DNA of 64,000 bases. It comes from Elusimicrobiota bacterium. GTDB taxonomy: Bacteria > Elusimicrobiota > Elusimicrobia > UBA1565 > UBA9628. Of this stretch, positions 1 through 7,375 are shown piece by piece (the stretch's first letter is position 1; every line of letters starts with the position of its first letter). Where the stretch lies: NCBI GenBank assembly GCA_016212855.1, contig JACRDP010000020.1, positions 1-64,000 on the forward strand. Direction: 5' to 3'. A program made the position numbers and the translations under genes. The notes beneath the pieces were generated by a model. It worked only from the letters and a program-made list of their open reading frames with translations, did not search any database and was not told the origin of the DNA.

Positions 1-29
1 CCCCCCCCCCCCCCCCCCCCCCCCCCCCC
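1..29. other. 29-base C homopolymer at window edge
   Basis: The window opens with an uninterrupted run of C bases, ending just before the 3' end of the nucleosidase gene. Nothing like it occurs elsewhere in the window. It is more likely a contig-end or sequencing artefact than a biological tract, but a real homopolymer cannot be excluded from this sequence alone. Confidence 0.6.
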
Positions 30-51
30 GCTTCTCTTTTTGGGGAGTCGT

Positions 52-858
52 CTACCGCGACGTATCCGAAACCAAGCGCGAAAAAATACGCCGACTCATT
101 TCCGCGGCTTTGGCCAGGAAAAGTTTGTAATCCGTGGCGATCGTACCGTTGGGCTGCAGGCGGTCGGAGACTGTCTTCGCCACGCCGAAAGGAATAGCTC
201 GCCTCCGGGCTACCTGTGCGACACCGGCGGCCTCCATGTCGACGAGCAACGCGTCTGCCGTAATCCGCGAGAGCTCCGCTTTCCGCGCAGGATCGCCGAC
301 GAATTCGCTGCCCGAAAGAACCGTTCCCTGAAACGAACGTGATTCTCCCATGGCCGTCGTGAGCCAGTGAAGCCACGTTTTCGAAGCCGTGAGGTATGGC
401 GTGGGGCGCTGGGCGGGCGAAAGTGACAGATGTAGTTCCCCCGGCGCCATCAATTCGGTACCCGCAGAACTGCTGTACCGGCTGTCATGTTGAACGACTT
501 GAGTGCCGATAACCGTATCCCCGATGTCGAGCGCGGGAGAGATCGCGCCGCCGACCCCCAATAGAAGGATGGCTTCGATCGTCAATTTCTCCGAGAGGAC
601 GGACGCGGCGATAGCCGCATTGGCGATGCCGACGCCTGTGGTGGCCAAGTAGAGGGTCGATTTTCCGCTTGTCAGCTGGTAAACCTCCAGCCCGAGAGGC
701 ATTCGTCCGCGCACGCGTTTGAGAGGGAAGCCCGACAAGATGGCGGACTTTTCCACATCCATAGCGACTAGAACGAGTATTTTTCCGAACCCATCGATGC
801 CGGCGGGCGCTTTTACCCTCAGGGGCTTGTCGATGCCGCGACTTTTTGCCGATGACAT
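52..858 (-). CDS. mtnN: 5'-methylthioadenosine/S-adenosylhomocysteine nucleosidase
   Basis: Cytoplasmic enzyme of the Pfs/MTAN family. It hydrolyses methylthioadenosine and S-adenosylhomocysteine to adenine plus the thioribose, feeding methionine salvage and the activated-methyl cycle. Family signatures seen: LVAMDVEK near residue 30 (acidic active-site region), GVGGAISPALDIGD at 101-114, SGSEFVGD near 182, the VDMEAAGVA ribose-binding block at 206-214 and KTVSDRL with the catalytic Asp at about 232. At 268 residues it is longer than the usual ~230, from about 25 extra N-terminal residues. It is transcribed alone, away from a small plus-strand gene. A second MTA enzyme, a phosphorylase, lies at 45.3-46.2 kb. 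The family call is firm. Preference for MTA over SAH is not decidable here. Confidence 0.9.
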   Translation of the reverse strand: MSSAKSRGIDKPLRVKAPAGIDGFGKILVLVAMDVEKSAILSGFPLKRVRGRMPLGLEVYQLTSGKSTLYLATTGVGIANAAIAASVLSEKLTIEAILLLGVGGAISPALDIGDTVIGTQVVQHDSRYSSSAGTELMAPGELHLSLSPAQRPTPYLTASKTWLHWLTTAMGESRSFQGTVLSGSEFVGDPARKAELSRITADALLVDMEAAGVAQVARRRAIPFGVAKTVSDRLQPNGTIATDYKLFLAKAAEMSRRIFSRLVSDTSR

Positions 859-1015
859 TGCTTTCGTATCTTGCGAAATCCCGGCTGAGCCGACAAGGCG
901 TTATAAGAGGTCCTGCGCCAGCCCGTTCAATCGCTGAGAGGCGCTTGGGCGCTTCCTCGTTTCCGATCGGATAATGGGCGCATGGTGTAATGACGTCCTC
1001 AAATAGGAGGCGACC

Positions 1016-1192
1016 ATGACTTTCAAGCTCACGCTGTGCAAACTGAACTCCGAGATGTGCCCGACGGTCGAGACGCTCGAGGACGGACGCGTCAAGATCG
1101 GCGAGGCTCCGGAGTTCGCGTATCTGACCAAGGAGCAGTGGAACCTCCTCGTCGACAACGTCAAGGAAAACCGGCTGCCCAAGCTGTCCTGA
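1016..1192 (+). CDS. small 58-residue protein, unknown
   Basis: Short reading frame with a strong Shine-Dalgarno (TAGGAGG, five bases before ATG) and a strong hairpin terminator directly after it, so it looks like an independent small gene. The 58 residues contain two Cys in the first 15, a charged middle and the block EFAYLTKEQWNLLVDNVKE. No signal peptide or membrane segment is seen. The hydrophobic-x-Glu-x-Trp plus hydrophobic helix vaguely recalls the short DUF397 pattern of actinobacteria, but that similarity is weak. Possible upstream promoter: an extended -10 (TGTAATGA) about 25 bases before the start. The function is unknown. Confidence 0.65.
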   Translation: MTFKLTLCKLNSEMCPTVETLEDGRVKIGEAPEFAYLTKEQWNLLVDNVKENRLPKLS

Positions 1193-1211
1193 TCGCCTGA
1201 GGAAAGAAGAA

Positions 1212-1247
1212 GGCGGGCCCGCGATGAGCGGGCCCGCCTCATTTTTT
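1212..1247. terminator. strong intrinsic terminator
   Basis: An 11-base-pair perfect stem (GGCGGGCCCGC and its complement) with a five-base loop is followed on the plus strand by TCATTTTTT. It lies between the small plus-strand gene and the convergent secreted-protein gene, so it ends the former. The stem could also act on minus-strand transcripts, but there is no T tract on that side. Confidence 0.85.
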
Positions 1248-1259
1248 GGCGGGGGAAAC

Positions 1260-1922
1260 CTAGCTGTTGCCGGCGACGGCGGTCCCGGTCGGGGGGAGGG
1301 CCTCGGCCTCGGCGGCGAAGAGCTTGAGCTCGGCCTTGAACTTCTCTGCGGCGGCCTCGTTGGTGATGAGCTTCGTGTTCGTGCCGTCGTAAACGGCCGC
1401 GGCGCGTAAAGTGCCGGTCTTATCGGTGAGATATATGTCACCCCCCGTGTCGCGTTTCAGGGTGATGATGATGTCCTTGTTGCCCTCTTTCAACGGATAG
1501 ACGAAGAAGTGTTTTCCTTCCGGCTTGGTGGAGGAAACCTGCTTGACTGGGATATCCTTTGTTCCGTCGCAGATATTGAGTACAGCGCAGGCTTCTTTAT
1601 TCAGCGTGGCATCTTTTTTAGAGGCCAGCGTGCGCGTGATCAGGCGATTCATCAACTCGTCGGTCATGACGGGATCGGCCGCCAGGCTCGTCACGGACGG
1701 CGCGACGGCCGGGCTCGGAGGCGCGATGCTCTCGACGGAGGACGAGCCGCGGAATCCCTCGGCGGCAAGGCCGGAAACGGCGAATTGGAAGGCTTTCTGG
1801 GCGGCAACGGGATCGATCGGAGCGGCCAACATCGCGTCGCTGATAATGGGGGCGACGTTCGAGGCGAGCATGGAGGAAACGTAGGCCGACATAAGAAGAG
1901 ACATGAGGCGGCGCGTCTTCAT
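1260..1922 (-). CDS. secreted protein of unknown function
   Basis: 220 residues with an N-terminal hydrophobic stretch after KTRR (residues 6-33) that looks like a signal peptide. A Ser/Pro/Ala-rich linker follows (about 58-85) and then a C-terminal region with two Cys (in EACAVLNICDG, near 111-117) that may form a disulfide. The start is supported by AGGAG in GGTCCAGGAGAAT about ten bases upstream. A -10-like TACAAT lies further upstream on the minus strand (1962-1967). It is convergent with the small gene at 1.0 kb and divergent from the kinase gene. No family was recognised. Export to the periplasm is inferred from the signal peptide only. Confidence 0.75.
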   Translation of the reverse strand: MKTRRLMSLLMSAYVSSMLASNVAPIISDAMLAAPIDPVAAQKAFQFAVSGLAAEGFRGSSSVESIAPPSPAVAPSVTSLAADPVMTDELMNRLITRTLASKKDATLNKEACAVLNICDGTKDIPVKQVSSTKPEGKHFFVYPLKEGNKDIIITLKRDTGGDIYLTDKTGTLRAAAVYDGTNTKLITNEAAAEKFKAELKLFAAEAEALPPTGTAVAGNS

Positions 1923-2078
1923 TCGTTATTCTCCTGGACCGGTCGGCGTCCGGACAACTCAATTGTAGGCGTCTTTGTGCGGGTCTCCCTGGGGCAAGCG
2001 TCCCGGTCGGGGTCCGGAAATCGGCCCAGACCGTTTACACCAGGAGGCCTAGACCATTAAAGGATAGTTAAGCCCGCC

Positions 2079-2107
2079 TTGACAGGTTTTGGGGTCGGGG
2101 CTACACT
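2079..2107 (+). promoter_or_regulatory. sigma70-type promoter of the kinase gene
   Basis: TTGACA, a 17-base G-rich spacer, then TACACT. The predicted start of transcription leaves only about 12 bases of leader before the kinase ATG, with no clear Shine-Dalgarno. Near-identical architectures occur at 10402-10430, 10438-10466 and 63026-63054. Confidence 0.8.
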
Positions 2108-2125
2108 CCGAACGGACCTCTCCCC

Positions 2126-4123
2126 ATGCGTTATCTCCCTGTTGCACTTCTTCTCTCGGCTCTCTTATCCCAAAGTTCGTTCGCTGGGCTGGATGATGAC
2201 AAGGACGACGCATTAGTAAAGAAGGAGCCTGTTCCGGCGCCGGTCGTTCCGAGGTCGCCGAGTTCATCGGAAGCAACCCAAACCTCGACCGAACAGAGTT
2301 CGGAAGCATCGGTTGACAGCCGCCAAGCCACGGCGGTCCCGACCTACCGCGACGATCAAACGAAAACCGGGACCACGTTCGCCTCCGCGAAGACCCCCGA
2401 GGCCGCCAAGGACCGCGACGAGGTCGCCCGTCTGACGGATTCGGGCAATAACAAGGCCGCCCGTGAGTACGCGGTCGAGGCGCTCAAACGTCATCCCGAC
2501 GACCCCGCTTTGGAGGCGTACGTGAAGCTCACCGCGCCCGCGAAGACCGCGGTGGACGCGAAGACCGTGAAGAACCGCGTGGCCGAGCTCGCCGCGGGCA
2601 TGCGCCAGGACGAGGGCGCCGGCAACGCGATCCTCGCCTCTCCGATTTCGCTCGGCGCCTTGACGGGCGCGGGCTCGCGCGTGCCGCCCGCCGTCCTTCC
2701 GCCCGGATTGGCCGCGCCCGACACGCGCGCCAACGCGGTGCTGCGCGACGCCTCGGGCAAGATCGGCATCAAGGATTACAACGGAGCCGAGTCCGTGCTC
2801 ACCAGGCGCATCGAGGAAGCGCCCAACGACGCCGGCGCCTTCCGCCTGCGCGCGCTGACGCGACGCCTGCTCAAGCGCTTCGGCGATTCGGCCGACGACG
2901 CGAAGCGCGTCATCGCTCTCGAGCCGCGCGACTCGCGCGCTTTGCACCTGCTCTCGCGCGACCTGACGGATCTGGGCCGGCCGAAGGAGGCGCTCGCCGA
3001 GGCCGACCGCGCGTTGACGCTCGATCCGAAGGACGCCGACGCCTACGTCGCGCGCGCGGAGGCGTTCCGCGCCCTCGGCAAGGCCGACGAGCAGCTGGCC
3101 GATCTTTCGCGCGCCGCGGCGCTCGACTCGCAGTTCGACGCGCTTTTTCGCGAGGCGACCGAAGCCTGCGCGGGCGGCAAGAGCGCGCGCTACTGGCCGG
3201 TGTGGTTCGGCGCGATCGGCACGGCGCTCCTGTTCTTCTCGTTCGTCCTGTTCCGCAAACGCGGCGACTCGTCGATCCGGCTGGCGCTGCGCAAAGAGGA
3301 TCACGACGGGCTCAAAGCCGCGGCCCCGCTCGTGAGCGCGGTGCCCAAGGGCTTTCGCGTCGTCAAGACGCTCGGCCAGGGCGGCATGGGCGTCGTGTAC
3401 GAGGCGCTCGACCTCGGACTGCAGCGGACGGTGGCGCTCAAGAAGCTGCGCGCCGAGATCGCCGACAATCCGCGCGAACGAGGACGTTTCCTCAAAGAAG
3501 CGCGCACCGTCGCCGCGCTCCATCACCCCAACATCGTGGAGATTCACTCGATTCACGAGGACGCCGAGGGGCTCTTTCTCGTGTTCGAGCGCGTGCCCGG
3601 CGAGAGCCTGCATGAGCGGCTCGGGCGCGGGAAGATGCACCCCGCGCAGTTCGCGGCGATCTTCAAACAGATCGCCGCCGCGCTCGACTACGCGCACGGC
3701 CAGGGCGTCGTGCACCAGGATCTCAAGCCGGGCAACGTGATGATCCACGCGGATCTGGCCAAGGTCATGGACTTCGGCATCGCCCGGCGCGTGCAGGAGA
3801 CCCTGTCCACCCTGTCGAAGATCGAGGTGTCCGGTACGCCGGCCTATATGTCGCCCGAGCAGGAGCAGGGCGTCGTGACGCCGTCGGCCGATGTGTTCGC
3901 GTTGGGCGCGTGCGCCTATGAGGCTTTGACCGGGGCGCTGCCCTATCCGACGGGCGGGCTCATGATGAAGGCGCAGAAGATGTACCGCAAGCCGTCCGAG
4001 GCCGCCCCCGGACTGCGGCCCGAGGTGGATGCGGCGATCGCTCGCGCGCTCGAGCCCCGGCCCGAGGACCGCTGGCCTTCCGCGTCGTCCTTCGTCGACG
4101 CCCTCGCCCGATCGCTGTCGTAA
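2126..4123 (+). CDS. membrane Ser/Thr protein kinase with outside TPR domain
   Basis: 665 residues. Signal peptide (1-20), an acidic/Ser-Thr-rich linker, TPR-like helices (about 200-345), one transmembrane helix (356-376), then a complete Hanks-type kinase domain (409-665). Kinase motifs: GQGGMG glycine loop, catalytic Lys439 in VALKK, HQD at 530-532, DFG at 549-551 and SPE at 576-578. This orientation puts the TPRs in the periplasm and the kinase in the cytoplasm, the reverse of tail-anchored PASTA kinases. The HRD Arg is replaced by Gln, making it a non-RD kinase whose activity probably does not need activation-loop phosphorylation. It is followed after 19 bases by a membrane-anchored unknown. 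The substrate is unknown. Confidence 0.9.
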   Translation: MRYLPVALLLSALLSQSSFAGLDDDKDDALVKKEPVPAPVVPRSPSSSEATQTSTEQSSEASVDSRQATAVPTYRDDQTKTGTTFASAKTPEAAKDRDEVARLTDSGNNKAAREYAVEALKRHPDDPALEAYVKLTAPAKTAVDAKTVKNRVAELAAGMRQDEGAGNAILASPISLGALTGAGSRVPPAVLPPGLAAPDTRANAVLRDASGKIGIKDYNGAESVLTRRIEEAPNDAGAFRLRALTRRLLKRFGDSADDAKRVIALEPRDSRALHLLSRDLTDLGRPKEALAEADRALTLDPKDADAYVARAEAFRALGKADEQLADLSRAAALDSQFDALFREATEACAGGKSARYWPVWFGAIGTALLFFSFVLFRKRGDSSIRLALRKEDHDGLKAAAPLVSAVPKGFRVVKTLGQGGMGVVYEALDLGLQRTVALKKLRAEIADNPRERGRFLKEARTVAALHHPNIVEIHSIHEDAEGLFLVFERVPGESLHERLGRGKMHPAQFAAIFKQIAAALDYAHGQGVVHQDLKPGNVMIHADLAKVMDFGIARRVQETLSTLSKIEVSGTPAYMSPEQEQGVVTPSADVFALGACAYEALTGALPYPTGGLMMKAQKMYRKPSEAAPGLRPEVDAAIARALEPRPEDRWPSASSFVDALARSLS

Positions 4124-4142
4124 TGCTTCCGCGCTGAATCCC

Positions 4143-4970
4143 ATGAAGGTCAAACCGAAAAGAGTGCTCGGGATGGGTAAGACATCCTGGATCATCATCG
4201 GGTCATGGGCGCTGATGCTGCTCGGTATCGGCCAATATTTGACTGAACGGCCGCGGGGCCCCACGGCCTCAGAGCGGCGGCTCGCGCGCATACAGGAAGA
4301 AGCTGTCGTCCTAGGCTCATCGCATCCGTGGGCAGGCAACTACTATCGCTCTGAGGTGAGCATGCACGTCGCCCCGCGCTCGGGCTACGCCCGAATAATG
4401 TCGTATTGCATCGGGCCCGACGACTACGAGGTCGGCAGCGTTCATGAGAAGGACGGCGCGATCATCTTGACGCAATCGTGGCCGACGGGCCGTTCTGAGT
4501 TATTCCCAGTTCGCTGGGGCGCTCGTCGTTATTTGCTGGACAAGGACGAATTGATTAGTTTCGCTAACTACGTCAACGGCGGAACGGAGCCGCGTGCCGA
4601 TTTACGCGGTTCCTTTTTTCTCCGAGACGGGGATCAAAATATTTCCGTCAAGGGATTGCCAGATCTGCCTGAGCCCGGACGCTCACTGCTGCTCGCCAAT
4701 CCGTTGAGTGCGAGAGTCATTCATGCAGGAGGTTATCGGCCCGCGGGTACGGAGTTCGGCAACCGTCAGCGCAACCGCGAGATCATCCTTGGAATAGGTC
4801 GGCGTTCAGGAGCGCGTGCGCGGATGGAGTTTGTTAAATTAGGTGTTGGCAGGGCCACGATCGAACGAGTCGGAGAGAATTCATCTTTCGCGATGCTTCG
4901 GGAGGATGGAAAAACCGGCGAAGTCCAGAAGGGGCAGATGTTCTCGACGCGGTGGTACAGTTCGAAATGA
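4143..4970 (+). CDS. membrane-anchored protein, unknown
   Basis: 275 residues if started at the ATG encoding MKVKPKRVLG. A second ATG ten codons on (MGKTSW) is possible. A frame extension upstream overlaps the kinase and is Arg/Pro-rich, so it was not used. One N-terminal membrane segment (about 15-33, WIIIGSWALMLLGIG) is followed by a soluble domain with no recognised motif. Base composition is lower in GC than the kinase gene before it. It sits 19 bases after the kinase stop and may share its transcript. It could be a kinase partner, but that is only positional. Confidence 0.7.
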   Translation: MKVKPKRVLGMGKTSWIIIGSWALMLLGIGQYLTERPRGPTASERRLARIQEEAVVLGSSHPWAGNYYRSEVSMHVAPRSGYARIMSYCIGPDDYEVGSVHEKDGAIILTQSWPTGRSELFPVRWGARRYLLDKDELISFANYVNGGTEPRADLRGSFFLRDGDQNISVKGLPDLPEPGRSLLLANPLSARVIHAGGYRPAGTEFGNRQRNREIILGIGRRSGARARMEFVKLGVGRATIERVGENSSFAMLREDGKTGEVQKGQMFSTRWYSSK

Positions 4971-5105
4971 AGGTGAAAGCTTCCTGGTGATCTCCCGCGA
5001 ACAGGGACAGCCCTCGTCCGGTCCCTGTCGTAACCAGACGGTCCTCCAAGCGGCCTATGTCGTCATGGGCCAACTGCCCCAGGCGTGGAGTCGGAGATTC
5101 CGTTA

Positions 5106-5222
5106 TATACTGAACACGTCCTACGAGGGACGCTCTGTAACCCGGGGAATCGGCCCCGGGGCATCCACGACCCGACCTTAATCGGGTGAAACCCAGAGGA
5201 AGCGCTTAGGCGCTTCCTCTAT
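5106..5222 (+). promoter_or_regulatory. structured leader RNA, riboswitch- or attenuator-like
   Basis: A -10 box TATACT (5106-5111; no good -35) predicts a start at about 5117. The transcript would begin with hairpin P0 (5117-5121 with 5128-5132). P1 (CTCTG 5133-5137 with CAGAG 5194-5198) would then close a junction of two hairpins, P2 (5141-5147 with 5154-5160, seven pairs) and P3 (5171-5175 with 5182-5186). The 3' strand of P1 overlaps the 5' arm of an 11-pair terminator hairpin starting at 5195, so P1 and the terminator cannot both form. That is the logic of a transcription-attenuating riboswitch. A free-standing small RNA with its own terminator is the main alternative. No known riboswitch family was recognised. 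The preceding 4971-5105 holds only a weak hairpin (ACAGGGAC/GTCCCTGT) after the upstream gene. Confidence 0.5.
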
Positions 5223-5229
5223 TTATTTT
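5195..5229 (+). terminator. intrinsic terminator before lipoprotein gene
   Basis: An 11-pair perfect stem (AGAGGAAGCGC and its complement) with a TTAG loop is followed by ATTTATTTT. It ends only about 12 bases before the lipoprotein start codon, so read-through must be conditional if that gene is expressed from the leader promoter. A 22-base relative with a three-base deletion lies at about 936-957. Confidence 0.75.
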
Positions 5230-5241
5230 GTGAGGAACATG

Positions 5242-5898
5242 ATGAGGACGGCAGCCATAATCGTATGCAGCCTTCTCGCGGCGTCGGCGTGTAAGCAGAG
5301 TGAGTCAACTCCGATTCGCGAAGGCGGTACTGCTGCGTCCGAACAACCGCACGTCGATACAGAATATGCGGTGAAATCATCGAGTGGCGCCGTTGAAGTT
5401 ACCCTGCAATTCCAGAAGAAAATGTTTGCAAGAGCCGAAATCCCGCGCTTTCAGATTCGTCTTAAGAATGTCGGGAAAAATAGAATTCGCCTGAACGACG
5501 GCATTTTTTTTGAACCCAGCGCGATAGGGCGCCAGAGTCGGCGCATTGCGGATGGCATTCGGCTTGAAGTTTTGACCTCAGGAGGAAAGCCGGCGTTGAC
5601 ATCTTTGGGTGATCGCCATGGGGATCACCAATCGGATTACGATTCCGCGACACCTAAGCCAACCAGTCTTAATGCACGAGTTCCCGAACTTTGGTTGGAA
5701 CCAGGGGCTACAGCTAAAATGATCGGCGACGGCTTGCAGCCTGTTACCTTCTACATCCTGCCAATTGGTAAATACACGGCGCGGGTCGCTTATGACCGGT
5801 ATATCTCACCGGCACAGGCCAAGAAATATGGATTAACTCCAAGTCCGGAGGATGTCCGCACCGAAACCCCGTACATTGAATTCGAGATTCTTCCTTGA
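5242..5898 (+). CDS. lipoprotein with BsuPI-like beta domain
   Basis: 218 residues. Three starts are close together (GTG 5230, ATG 5239, ATG 5242). The last is chosen because GAGGA then lies five bases upstream. The signal ends in a lipobox (LAASAC), predicting a lipid-anchored envelope protein. The mature part has beta-strand-rich text such as VEVTLQFQKKMF and IRLKNVGKNRIRLND, resembling the BsuPI/intracellular proteinase inhibitor fold. That match is by eye and tentative. The next gene starts inside this stop codon, so the two are probably co-translated. Expression may be controlled by the attenuator-like leader just upstream. GC content is clearly below the window average, a possible sign of transfer. 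Confidence 0.75.
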   Translation: MRTAAIIVCSLLAASACKQSESTPIREGGTAASEQPHVDTEYAVKSSSGAVEVTLQFQKKMFARAEIPRFQIRLKNVGKNRIRLNDGIFFEPSAIGRQSRRIADGIRLEVLTSGGKPALTSLGDRHGDHQSDYDSATPKPTSLNARVPELWLEPGATAKMIGDGLQPVTFYILPIGKYTARVAYDRYISPAQAKKYGLTPSPEDVRTETPYIEFEILP

Positions 5899-7313
5899 AG
5901 TATTCGATCCCACTCTTTTTGATTGCGGCGCTGTCGTTAAGGGCCGCTGCCATAGGGCCGGCGACCAGCCAGCAGCGCGATGTTATTCAGGGCTATCTTG
6001 ATAAAGCCAAGGATATTCAGGAGCGCACCGACGGCATCAACGACAAAAAGAAACTGCTGGATGCCGCTGAAAAAGCGATAGATCGTAAGGAAGCGACGGT
6101 GGTTAAGCTTAAGAGTGAAATTGCTGAACTTGAAAAACAATGCGACGTCGCTCGCACGGTTGCGATACACCTGACAATCAAGGCATTTGATTTGGCTCCC
6201 GTGGATTCCTCGGGCCGGCTGATTCTGCCGAAGGGAAAAGTCGTCATGAACGGAGCTTTTAAGAGTCGAGAAATCTTGTGGATACCTGTCTCCGGAAAAA
6301 ATGAAGCGCGTCTTGCACTCAATGAGCGCGGGAAAGTGGTGACCGTGCCTCCGGCCGGAGACGCTCCGATAGCCTTTACGGCTACCGATGGCGTTACCCG
6401 CCTTTTCGATGGAAGCTATACGAGCCCAGGCTTGTTGGCCGCGACTCTTCTTCATGAGCGCACTCATTTCGAACAGTTCACGTCAGCCGGTACGGGAGAT
6501 AAGCTCACCTACAACCAGAGAGAATTAAAAGCGTTGGAAGCTGAACGAGATGCGCGTTATAAATTGGGCCTTAATAGCGAAGAGTTGCAGCGGCAGGAGG
6601 ATTTCCTGATTGGCGATCCGAGTAGGAATATTCGCGGGGCGCTGGATAAGTGGCGGGAGCTGGTGCGAGATGAAGCGCGGGCAAAACCGTTTGCGTGGCC
6701 TTGGGGTGGAGGACGTGGCGCACCGGAAGCTTTCCCCTCTGCCCCCGGGACTTACAAGGATTTGAAGGACAGATCGGATTCGATCGAGGCTGAATTGCTA
6801 TCGGCCGAGAACGAAATGTTGGCGAAAATTGCGCAGCAGAAGCGGGAAGCCGAACTTTCCCAGCAGGCCATAGCCCGTCCGTATAACGGCGGCCTGCCGG
6901 AAGGTGTTGTCCCGGCGGCGCCGTACAAGCCCGGCGGCGATCATGCCGCCGCGATGCCGGTCCCGATTGATCTCACCATAGAGAGGGTCATGAAGAAGAT
7001 TGGTCGGAGCGCCTGCTCCGTTCCGGTCGCCCCTTTCGATTCGGATTTGGCGGGGATTATGTGGTCGTCTTTCCGTAAAGATTTTGATTATCAAAGCCAA
7101 GAGACGGGAATGTCCGCCTGCGAACTGCGGGTCTATCGAAGACTCGTTAATTTCGGTCGCACGTGGTCGCAGGGAGCGAAAATCACCCCCGATGAAATTC
7201 GCGCTGAAGGGAACGTATCCTCCCCGTCTACCGGAGGCGGTGGAGGAAGAGGCGGGGTGATACCGCCTAAACAAGACCACAATGATGTGTGGCGGAAGTT
7301 CCCGACGCGTTAG
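5895..7313 (+). CDS. secreted protein with HExxH zincin motif
   Basis: 472 residues, starting at TTG inside the preceding TGA (TTGA overlap), which implies translational coupling. Signal peptide (about 1-19), a coiled-coil-like Lys/Glu-rich region (about 30-85), then LLHERTHFEQF near residue 190. This HExxH motif is typical of zinc metallopeptidases. A third ligand is not evident, so peptidase activity is uncertain. A long charged helical segment follows (about 215-340), and the C-terminus is Gly-rich (GGGGGRGG). The lower GC matches the upstream lipoprotein. The pair looks like an envelope module of a putative protease and an inhibitor-like lipoprotein. The true family is not recognised. Confidence 0.75.
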   Translation: MKYSIPLFLIAALSLRAAAIGPATSQQRDVIQGYLDKAKDIQERTDGINDKKKLLDAAEKAIDRKEATVVKLKSEIAELEKQCDVARTVAIHLTIKAFDLAPVDSSGRLILPKGKVVMNGAFKSREILWIPVSGKNEARLALNERGKVVTVPPAGDAPIAFTATDGVTRLFDGSYTSPGLLAATLLHERTHFEQFTSAGTGDKLTYNQRELKALEAERDARYKLGLNSEELQRQEDFLIGDPSRNIRGALDKWRELVRDEARAKPFAWPWGGGRGAPEAFPSAPGTYKDLKDRSDSIEAELLSAENEMLAKIAQQKREAELSQQAIARPYNGGLPEGVVPAAPYKPGGDHAAAMPVPIDLTIERVMKKIGRSACSVPVAPFDSDLAGIMWSSFRKDFDYQSQETGMSACELRVYRRLVNFGRTWSQGAKITPDEIRAEGNVSSPSTGGGGGRGGVIPPKQDHNDVWRKFPTR

Positions 7314-7363
7314 GCGAGGCTTTCTGAAGCGTTAGGACCTCGCCCGATCCCCGTCCTAGTTGG

Positions 7364-7369
7364 TACAAT
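7364..7369 (+). promoter_or_regulatory. -10 box predicting leaderless hemB mRNA
   Basis: TACAAT ends six bases before the hemB ATG, so transcription should begin at or next to the start codon. No convincing -35 was found. There is no Shine-Dalgarno before hemB. Confidence 0.6.
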
Positions 7370-7375
7370 GCCCGC

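Noticed and set aside
1016..1192. Assignment of the small protein to DUF397
   Set aside because: Only a hydrophobic/Trp spacing agrees. There is no conserved N-terminal block, and the family is mainly actinobacterial.
5106..5222. 6S RNA or SRP RNA
   Set aside because: Too short for 6S and no central bubble. It lacks the conserved SRP tetraloop text, so it was left as an unassigned structured leader.
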